Part shown: one piece after another, positions 6,690 through 11,717 of the stretch
Layout: each line of letters begins with the position of its first letter
How positions within the stretch are numbered: position 1 is the first letter of the stretch
DNA from: CAYMAT01 sp964388495
Lineage (GTDB): Bacteria; Patescibacteriota; Gracilibacteria; Peribacterales; Peribacteraceae
NCBI GenBank assembly: GCA_964388495.1
Contig: CAYMAT010000030.1
Coordinates: 1-16,849, forward strand
DNA: 16,849 nucleotides
Direction: 5' to 3'
Program-made: the position numbers and the translations under genes
Notes under the pieces: generated by a model
Seen by the model: only the letters and a program-made list of their open reading frames with translations
What the model was told of the DNA's origin: nothing
Databases searched by the model: none

Positions 6690-7048
6690 GTATGTACGGG
6701 GCATGACGGAGAGAGAGGCGCACGGCGCTCACCATCGCATCAGATCCGCTCTCGAAAACATTGGGCCCTCCATGTGGGGCCCTTCATCGAATTTGAATAG
6801 TGATTGCTTCGCGCTTGCGAGCGCTCCGCGAAAGAAAATGCTCCCGACTTCGCCTTTGTGCTACGCCGGGCAGGCCGCCGCCCCGGAATTTATAGTGAGC
6901 GAAGTCGAACTACCCCCCTCGAATGGCGGCTCCGGCCTTGTATGTGTTTGTTGTTTGTGAGTATGAAATTGAATAATTCATCCGAAGAGACGGGTCTCGT
7001 GTGCCCCGGCTCTGAGGATACTACTCAGGGAAGGGTGGGTCCGTGGGA
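6690..7048. other. Gene-free region with several hairpins between efp and gatB
   Basis: About 360 nt without a credible gene: open frames here have no protein-like sequence. It holds GGGCCC arms at 6763-6768/6777-6782, GCGCT-TGCG-AGCGC at 6811-6824 nested in TTCGCG/CGCGAA (6808-6813/6827-6832), the palindromic dispersed repeat at 6893-6912, GAGAC-GG-GTCTC at 6987-6998 and CTGAG/CTCAG at 7012-7028. It could be accumulated repeat debris, the 3' untranslated part of gatB, or a structured RNA; I cannot tell which. Confidence 0.5.
6893..6912. repeat. Palindromic dispersed repeat, copy 2
   Basis: The core GAGCGAAGTCGA (6897-6908) is identical to that at 2258-2269; the arms are TAGT and ACTA. The change of both arms with pairing kept suggests a structure-preserving element rather than chance. 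Confidence 0.7.
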
Positions 7049-7068
7049 GGGACACCGCTAGGTGGCCC
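7049..7068 (-). terminator. Hairpin after gatB, possible terminator
   Basis: On the minus strand GGG-C-CACC, loop TAGC, GGTG-T-CCC forms a stem with one internal mismatch, 7 nt after the gatB stop codon. It lacks a T-run, so it may instead protect the mRNA 3' end. Confidence 0.4.
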
Positions 7069-7075
7069 TTCCACG

Positions 7076-8506
7076 TTATAGAAACTTCTTCAAGATCTCC
7101 TGCACCATGCCGGGGTTGGCCTGGCCTTTGCTCATCTTCATCACGTATCCCACAATCGCGCCCAGAGCCTGCTGCTTGCCGTTCTTGAAGTCCTCGATGG
7201 CCTTGGGATTCTTGTCCACGGCCTCCTTTACCAGCGCCTCAATGGCACCCGTATCGCTGATCTGGCCCATGCCTTTCTCCTTAATTATTTCCTGGGGCTT
7301 TTTGCCGGTCAGCACCATCTCTTCCAGCACCGCCTTGCCGCTGTTTCCGGAGATCTGGTTGGTATCAATGGCGGCCACAAGTTCCAGCATGGATTCCGTG
7401 GAAGGCGCGTCGGCCGTGGTCTTCTCATGCGCGTTCAGGAATCCGATCATTTGGGTGAGGACCAAGCTGGAAGCGCGCTTTGCATCGTTGGTCTTGCCGT
7501 AGACGGCGTCAAAGAGTGCGCGGATCTTGCCATCGTTCACTATCACCTGGGCCTCAGCGGGGCTGATACCCAGTTCCGCGTACTTCTTCTTCTGCTCGCG
7601 GGGGGCGAGGGGCAGGGCATTGCGGATAGCATCCAGCGATGCCTGATCCACGGAGAGCGGGGGAATATCCGGCTCCGGGAAGTACCGGTAGTCATCGGCA
7701 TTCTCCTTGTCGCGCAGCATGCGCGTCCTCTCCTCATCATCCACCCATCCCACCGTGATATTCCCCTTCAGCGGGCCGCCCGTCTCTTCCCACAGCGCGC
7801 GCAGACGCTTTTCCTCATACTGAAGCGCTTTCTCCAGGGATTTGAACGAGTTGAGGTTCTTGATTTCGCTGCGGGGATTGAGCTTGGTGGTGCCCTTTTC
7901 GCGCAGGGAAATGGAAGCGTCAAAGCGCATCATGCCTTTGAACATATCGGCCTCGCTGGCATCCACGGCAATCAGCATGCGGCGGAGTTCCTCCGCAAAA
8001 GACACGGCCTCCTCGGCATTGCGCAGGTCCGGCTCCGTCACAATCTCCATGAGCGGCGTGCCCGCGCGGTTGTAGTCACAGAGTGTCACGCTTCCGCGGT
8101 GGCTCAGCTTGCCTGCGTCGTTTTCCATGTGCAGGCGTGTAATGCCGCAGCGCATCTCTTTGCCATCCGGCAGGTCGTATTCCACGTAGCCTTTGCTGGC
8201 CAGCGGAAAATCGTACTGCGAAATCTGGAATCCCGCGGGCAGATCCGGATAAAAATAATGCTTGCGGTCAAAGTGACACTCCGGATTCACTGTGCAGCGC
8301 AGCGCCAGCGACGCCCGAATCGCCTTCTCAATCGCGCGCTTGTTGGGAACGGGGAGTGTTCCCGGGTGCCCCATGCACACTTCGCACACGGTGGTATTCG
8401 GTTCCTTGCCAAAGGCATCATTGTCGCACCCGCAGAACATCTTGGTTTTGGTGTTCATCTGCGCATGCACTTCCAGGCCGATGATGACTTCCAAGTCTGC
8501 TGCCAC
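7076..8506 (-). CDS. gatB: Aspartyl/glutamyl-tRNA amidotransferase subunit B
   Basis: GatB is the kinase/tRNA-binding subunit of GatCAB, which turns Glu-tRNA(Gln) or Asp-tRNA(Asn) into the amidated form in the cytosol. The product starts (V/M)AADLEVIIGLEVHAQ and carries the family's FCGC...CEVCMGHPGTLPVPN cysteine segment, HFDRKHYFYPDLPAGFQISQ, the YNRAGTPLMEIVTEPD catalytic stretch and NLNSFKSLEKAL. The C-terminal YqeY-like tail ends VGYVMKMSKGQANPGMVQEILKKFL. At 476 aa from GTG 8506 it matches the usual length; upstream codons, reachable from a TTG at 8578, do not look like protein. No Shine-Dalgarno sequence precedes the GTG; TACTCT sits 6 nt upstream. gatA and gatC are not in this window. 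Confidence 0.95.
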   Translation of the reverse strand: MAADLEVIIGLEVHAQMNTKTKMFCGCDNDAFGKEPNTTVCEVCMGHPGTLPVPNKRAIEKAIRASLALRCTVNPECHFDRKHYFYPDLPAGFQISQYDFPLASKGYVEYDLPDGKEMRCGITRLHMENDAGKLSHRGSVTLCDYNRAGTPLMEIVTEPDLRNAEEAVSFAEELRRMLIAVDASEADMFKGMMRFDASISLREKGTTKLNPRSEIKNLNSFKSLEKALQYEEKRLRALWEETGGPLKGNITVGWVDDEERTRMLRDKENADDYRYFPEPDIPPLSVDQASLDAIRNALPLAPREQKKKYAELGISPAEAQVIVNDGKIRALFDAVYGKTNDAKRASSLVLTQMIGFLNAHEKTTADAPSTESMLELVAAIDTNQISGNSGKAVLEEMVLTGKKPQEIIKEKGMGQISDTGAIEALVKEAVDKNPKAIEDFKNGKQQALGAIVGYVMKMSKGQANPGMVQEILKKFL

Positions 8507-8646
8507 GCGGCAAGAGTAGCGTCTTTTTCGCTGTGCGAACAGCCTGAAGCGGCGTAATCCTTTATTGCATTGGTACAAATAGTTTTTCGATCTATCCTGC
8601 TCCCCGAAAAGGTTAATTTTATGAAAATATAGTATAATATTATATT
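8507..8646. promoter_or_regulatory. Divergent promoter region of gatB and the 166-aa gene
   Basis: A 140-nt AT-rich region. On the plus strand a perfect TATAAT (8633-8638) ends 8 nt before ATG 8647, so the mRNA would be essentially leaderless. On the minus strand only a weak TACTCT is seen 6 nt before the gatB GTG. No tRNA or riboswitch-like structure is visible. Confidence 0.5.
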
Positions 8647-9147
8647 ATGCGATTGGAACACTCCCCCCGCCGGTCAGCTGAAAAACCTTCCCCAAAAGGA
8701 TGGGTGCAGGCCGTGAAGGAGTTCTTCCAGCGCAGGTATGCGGATACGGTTCTGGGTATTCCGTACGGTGCGTACAAAGCCATGCGGGAGGGGAAGCCTG
8801 CTAGGGTGACGGTCACTCCGGGGTGGGGTGCTCTTCCGGATTACTATTCGGTTTTTCCGGAAAATCCCAGTCCTCTGCAGTGTTTTCAGCTTCTTTCGCA
8901 AGGACTGCGTGCTACGGCAAAGAGTGAGCATCTTTCCCCTCAAAACGCGGAACTGGTCATTCGCAGTTTTCTGGATACCCATCCGCAGTATCCCATCCGT
9001 TATGGCGAGGGTCGCAAGCCGGATGGGCACACACAGCTGGTTTTTGATGAAGGCATCGCTGAGGGGCTGATTCTGTACGGAGCGATACAAAAGGAGGAAA
9101 AAGGACAATTGGTTATTGAGGTCTTTGCCAGGCCAAAAGCGGCGTGA
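8647..9147 (+). CDS. Hypothetical protein, 166 aa
   Basis: Unknown soluble protein with a basic start (MRLEHSPRRSAEKPSPKGW) followed by VKEFFQRRYADTVLGIPYGA, a central ALPDYYSVFPENPSPLQCFQLL region and a C-terminus with YGEGRKPDGHTQLVFDEGIAEGLILYG. There is one cysteine, no membrane segment and no signal peptide. I do not recognise a family. The start is fixed by the TATAAT 8 nt upstream. It lies 48 nt ahead of a sigma-like gene on the same strand with a T-rich stretch between, so the two may or may not share a transcript. A role with that sigma-like protein is a guess. Confidence 0.78.
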   Translation: MRLEHSPRRSAEKPSPKGWVQAVKEFFQRRYADTVLGIPYGAYKAMREGKPARVTVTPGWGALPDYYSVFPENPSPLQCFQLLSQGLRATAKSEHLSPQNAELVIRSFLDTHPQYPIRYGEGRKPDGHTQLVFDEGIAEGLILYGAIQKEEKGQLVIEVFARPKAA

Positions 9148-9169
9148 GGATTGTTTTTTTCTTTTCCTT

Positions 9170-9185
9170 TGTCACGACTGTGACA
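9170..9185. promoter_or_regulatory. Perfect inverted repeat upstream of the second sigma-like gene
   Basis: TGTCAC-GACT-GTGACA, a 6-bp perfect palindrome with a 4-nt centre, ends 10 nt before ATG 9196. It could be an operator or a small mRNA hairpin at the start codon. It has no adjoining T-run on its 3' side, so it is unlikely to be a terminator for the 166-aa gene. Confidence 0.4.
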
Positions 9186-9195
9186 GTATTTGTCC

Positions 9196-9777
9196 ATGAC
9201 GGAATCCTCACATGCCCATGAGAAAATTTTCCCCGATGAGAAGGAATTGGGGGAAGTGCAAAGAATGCTGAAGGGTCATTTTTCCAAAAAAACGCCACAT
9301 TCTCATGACGTTGAGGATTACGTCCAGGCTACGTTCCAGCGTGTCCTGGAAATGGCCGGGAATTTCCGGGGGAATTCCAAAGGAGAACGCTTTGCATGGA
9401 TCCTCAAGAATGCACGAACGGTGTATTTCAATTCTCTTCGGGACAACCATCGAAAGAAACGCATGCCCGCGGGAGGAATTTTCCATCTCAGTACCCTGGA
9501 AAAACCTGATGAAACCATTGCCGATGAAGATGCCGATCTGGACCCTGCTGTCGTAGCGATGCGTGAAGAGCATATTTGCCGAGTCCGGGCATTTCTGGAG
9601 AATGTGCAAGATCCTTTTCTCCGGGAGATGCGCCCGTTTCTGGAGCGGTTTGCAGAGGGCGAATCGGTCGCGGAAATGTCGCAACAGCAAAACGGCAAAA
9701 ACCCCCACACGTTTCGCAGGCATTTTAGCCAAGCACGTCAAAAATTCCGCGAACTGTTTGCGCAAAACGCTGTGTAA
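9196..9777 (+). CDS. Sigma-70-like (ECF) regulator, divergent
   Basis: A 193-aa protein with an ECF-like layout. Region 2-like helices: HDVEDYVQATFQRVLEMAGN and then GERFAWILKNARTVYFNSLR with a basic tail DNHRKKR. An acidic linker follows (DETIADEDADLDP). A C-terminal helical region about 128-190 has LENVQDPFLREMRPFLERFAEG, then SVAEMSQQQNGKNPHTFRRHFSQARQKF as a plausible helix-turn-helix. Similarity to canonical ECF factors is weaker than for the gene at 3263, and no anti-sigma gene adjoins it. Start ATG 9196 is chosen; a TTG two codons earlier is possible. The stop codon directly abuts that of the convergent def gene, with no intervening base. Confidence 0.75.
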   Translation: MTESSHAHEKIFPDEKELGEVQRMLKGHFSKKTPHSHDVEDYVQATFQRVLEMAGNFRGNSKGERFAWILKNARTVYFNSLRDNHRKKRMPAGGIFHLSTLEKPDETIADEDADLDPAVVAMREEHICRVRAFLENVQDPFLREMRPFLERFAEGESVAEMSQQQNGKNPHTFRRHFSQARQKFRELFAQNAV

Positions 9778-10251
9778 TCATTTCGCCCGGTCCACGATCA
9801 AAATCCCGTCCAGATGATCCACTTCATGCTGCACCACGCGCGCATCAAAGCCCTGGAGCTTGCGTTCCTGCTCTTTTCCGCGCGCGTCCAGATACCGCAC
9901 GGTTATGCCGGTGGGGCGCTCAATATCCAGCCAGACATTGGGCAGGCTTAAGCAGCCTTCGTTATCCACGGCTGTCTCCTCGCTTCTCCAGACGATGTCC
10001 GGATTGATGAGCGGCGTCACTCTCCCGCCTATGATGGCTATGCAGATGCGGTCGTTGCTGGCCACCTGGGGCGCGGCCAGGCCCACGCCGTTGGCCTCGT
10101 GCATCGTTTCAATCATGTCTTTCACAAACTGCTGCACGGCCTTGGTGACCTTGGGCACGTTGACCGTTTTCTTCCGCAAAATCGGATTATCCGGGCCGAT
10201 GACGATGGGGAGAATTGGCAATGAAAAACGAGAACGAGAAACCTTCTTCAT
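9778..10251 (-). CDS. def: Peptide deformylase
   Basis: Removes the formyl group from the N-terminal Met of new proteins at the ribosome; a metalloenzyme, usually Fe2+. All three family motifs are present: GVGLAAPQ (55-62), EGCLS (98-102, metal ligand Cys100) and HEVDH (142-146, ligands His142 and His146, catalytic Glu143). At 157 aa it is near the short end of the family, ending soon after the HEVDHLDG helix. It is the second gene of a probable dnaQ-def operon with a 23-nt gap made of 7-nt repeats. No Shine-Dalgarno sequence; a GATAAT lies 5 nt before the ATG within the repeats. Confidence 0.96.
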   Translation of the reverse strand: MKKVSRSRFSLPILPIVIGPDNPILRKKTVNVPKVTKAVQQFVKDMIETMHEANGVGLAAPQVASNDRICIAIIGGRVTPLINPDIVWRSEETAVDNEGCLSLPNVWLDIERPTGITVRYLDARGKEQERKLQGFDARVVQHEVDHLDGILIVDRAK

Positions 10252-10278
10252 TATCGATTATCAACTCTCAATTATCAA
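10251..10278 (-). repeat. 7-nt tandem repeat bridging the dnaQ stop and def start
   Basis: On the minus strand four heptamers run TTGATAA, TTGAGAG, TTGATAA, TCGATAA. The first contains the dnaQ TGA stop (10277-10275) and the last A is the A of the def ATG. It resembles the AATTGATAATTGA-type AT-rich repeats seen between genes in many bacteria. Confidence 0.65.
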
Positions 10279-10859
10279 TTACGTTTAGCCAGTTGCTTGA
10301 TTGCGGCCTTTTTCCGGAGTTCGTCCAATGACGTGATCCGTCCTTTTTCCAGCATTTTCAGCAATGCCTGGGCCGTGACCATGGCGTCATCCAGCGCGCG
10401 GTGACGGTCCCCCTGCATGGTGAGTCCCAGGCGCTGGCACACGACGTCCAAATTGTGGCGGAAATCCGTGGGGAAGACATTCTGGCTGAGGCGCATGGAG
10501 CAGAGGCATTCCGGAAGGTCCGTATAGCCCCAGCAGAACTGCTTTTCCGCTTCCAAAAACCCGTAGTCGAACTGTGCGTTGTGGGCCACCAGTACGGAGC
10601 CGTGCGCAAACTCCAGAAACTGCGGCAGTACCACGTCGATGGTGGGTGCGTGTGCCACATGCTCGTCACTGATCTTGTGGATCTGCTTGGCTTCAAAGGG
10701 AATGTCGCGCTCGGGGTTCACAAAGGACAGAAAAGTCTGCTCAGGAACAATCACGCCGTTCTGGATCCGGACGCCGGCAAGCTCAATGATGCGGTGGCCC
10801 CTCCGGGGATCCAGGCCGGTCGTCTCAATATCAAAGATGGTGAGGGCAGGCAGGGCCAT
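10275..10859 (-). CDS. DEDDh 3'-5' exonuclease (DNA polymerase III epsilon-like)
   Basis: A 194-aa nuclease of the DnaQ fold, likely for proofreading or DNA/RNA end trimming. The DEDDh residues are visible: Asp10 and Glu12 in FDIETTG, Asp98 in LVAHNAQFDYGFL, and His153/Asp158 in HRALDDA. The protein is a lone exonuclease domain with a short basic tail (ELRKKAAIKQLAKRN). It may be the epsilon subunit or a DnaQ-like accessory nuclease; sequence alone does not decide. ATG 10859 is chosen because it puts MALPALTIFDIETTG at the usual N-terminus; an upstream ATG (10967) would add a VTxVT repeat peptide that is probably untranslated. def follows in the same direction. Confidence 0.9.
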   Translation of the reverse strand: MALPALTIFDIETTGLDPRRGHRIIELAGVRIQNGVIVPEQTFLSFVNPERDIPFEAKQIHKISDEHVAHAPTIDVVLPQFLEFAHGSVLVAHNAQFDYGFLEAEKQFCWGYTDLPECLCSMRLSQNVFPTDFRHNLDVVCQRLGLTMQGDRHRALDDAMVTAQALLKMLEKGRITSLDELRKKAAIKQLAKRN

Positions 10860-10865
10860 ATTTGT

Positions 10866-10910
10866 GGTGACCGAGGTCACCGAGGTCACCAATGTGACCG
10901 AAGTGGTCAC
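10866..10910. repeat. 9-nt repeats with alternating GTGAC/GTCAC, upstream of dnaQ
   Basis: Five 9-nt units run GGTGACCGA, GGTCACCGA, GGTCACCAA, TGTGACCGA, AGTGGTCAC. Because GGTGACC and GGTCACC are reverse complements, neighbouring units form overlapping alternative hairpins (7, 6 and 6 bp). The array starts 6 nt before the dnaQ-like ATG and sits in the divergent region with nth. It could be a dispersed repeat or a regulatory array. Confidence 0.7.
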
Positions 10911-10950
10911 AAAAGGGAGGCGATTGTAATGGGTTTCTTCAGAACTCTGA

Positions 10951-10979
10951 ATGCCAACACTGGTCATTCATGGTATACA
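10951..10979 (+). promoter_or_regulatory. Possible nth-dipZ promoter
   Basis: ATGCCA (10951-10956) and TATACA (10974-10979) are 17 bp apart, each matching 4 of 6 consensus bases. A transcript would start near 10986 and have a leader of about 22 nt before the nth ATG. Confidence 0.3.
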
Positions 10980-11007
10980 GTGACTCCTACAAAATTTTCT
11001 CTGTAGT

Positions 11008-11712
11008 ATGCCAAAAAAGATCACTGCAGAATCGGCGCTGAAGACCTTGCGGGCCACCTATCACCCCCCTCGGACGTTCCTGCGTTTCCGTACGCCGCTT
11101 GATCTGTTGGTTGCCACCATTTTAAGCGCCCAGTGCACGGATGCCCGCGTCAACATCGTGACCCAAATCCTCTATAAAAAATACAAAACTCCCGAGGATT
11201 ACGTGCGGGCGAAGCGGTCGGAGTTGGAAGACGACATCCATTCCTGCGGCACGTATAGAAACAAAGCCAAATACATCCAGGAAATGTGCAGGATCCTGAT
11301 GGACAAGCACGCCGGCAAAGTGCCACAGACCATGGACGATCTGGTGGAGCTGCCGGGCGTGGGGCGCAAAACGGCATCCATTATTCTCTGGGCGTGTTTT
11401 GGGAAAAACGAGGGCATCGCGGTGGATACGCATGTTCTTCGTGTCAGCAAAAGACTGGGTCTCACCATGCATACGGATCAGGGCAAAGTGGAAAAAGACC
11501 TCATGAAAGGGTTGCCAAGCAGTGAATGGGGATATCTCACCACGCTCATCATCAGTCACGGCCGCGCTGTCTGCACCGCATACAACCGCGCATGCGATAA
11601 ATGTGTTTTTCAGAAAGATTGTCCGTCATCGTGGACACGGAACCTTCCGGATCTGGCCAAATCCGGGAAAAAACCAAAGTCGTTCGGCTCAAAAAAGAAA
11701 AGAGTATCCTAA
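11008..11712 (+). CDS. nth: Endonuclease III (DNA glycosylase/AP lyase)
   Basis: Base-excision repair enzyme that removes oxidised pyrimidines and nicks the abasic site. The 234-aa product has LLVATILSAQCTDARVN (33-49), the helix-hairpin-helix LPGVGRKTA with catalytic Lys121, AVDTHVLRVSKRLGL with Asp140, and the [4Fe-4S] motif C189-x6-C196-x2-C199-x5-C205. The C-terminus has an extra basic tail of about 25 residues (KSGKKPKSFGSKKKR), longer than in E. coli Nth. The start is ATG 11008. dipZ starts 5 nt after the stop, so the two are almost certainly co-transcribed. Confidence 0.97.
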   Translation: MPKKITAESALKTLRATYHPPRTFLRFRTPLDLLVATILSAQCTDARVNIVTQILYKKYKTPEDYVRAKRSELEDDIHSCGTYRNKAKYIQEMCRILMDKHAGKVPQTMDDLVELPGVGRKTASIILWACFGKNEGIAVDTHVLRVSKRLGLTMHTDQGKVEKDLMKGLPSSEWGYLTTLIISHGRAVCTAYNRACDKCVFQKDCPSSWTRNLPDLAKSGKKPKSFGSKKKRVS

Positions 11713-11717
11713 GCGCC

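Noticed and set aside
6688..7061. Two overlapping plus-strand open frames (90 and 85 codons) and a 32-codon ATG frame at 6963
   Set aside because: They run through hairpins and the dispersed repeat, have no start signal and show no protein-like sequence; treated as non-coding.
7427..8557. 376-codon plus-strand open frame opposite gatB
   Set aside because: It is entirely antisense to an unmistakable gatB, is rich in His/Arg/Gly and shows no family motif: a G+C-driven shadow.
8507..8578. Longer GatB N-terminus from a TTG
   Set aside because: The added 24 residues (MYQCNKGLRRFRLF...) do not match GatB, which normally starts just before LEVIIGLEVHAQ.
10864..10912. CRISPR-like array
   Set aside because: Units are 9 nt with no spacers; the window holds no cas-like gene.
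10860..10967. N-terminal VTxVT extension of the DnaQ-like protein
   Set aside because: It is encoded by the 9-nt repeat array and precedes the normal nuclease start; more likely untranslated, though the frame is open.
11601..11717. Longer DipZ N-terminus starting inside nth
   Set aside because: It would overlap the nth iron-sulfur region and add a charged tail before the first membrane helix; ATG 11718 is the natural start.
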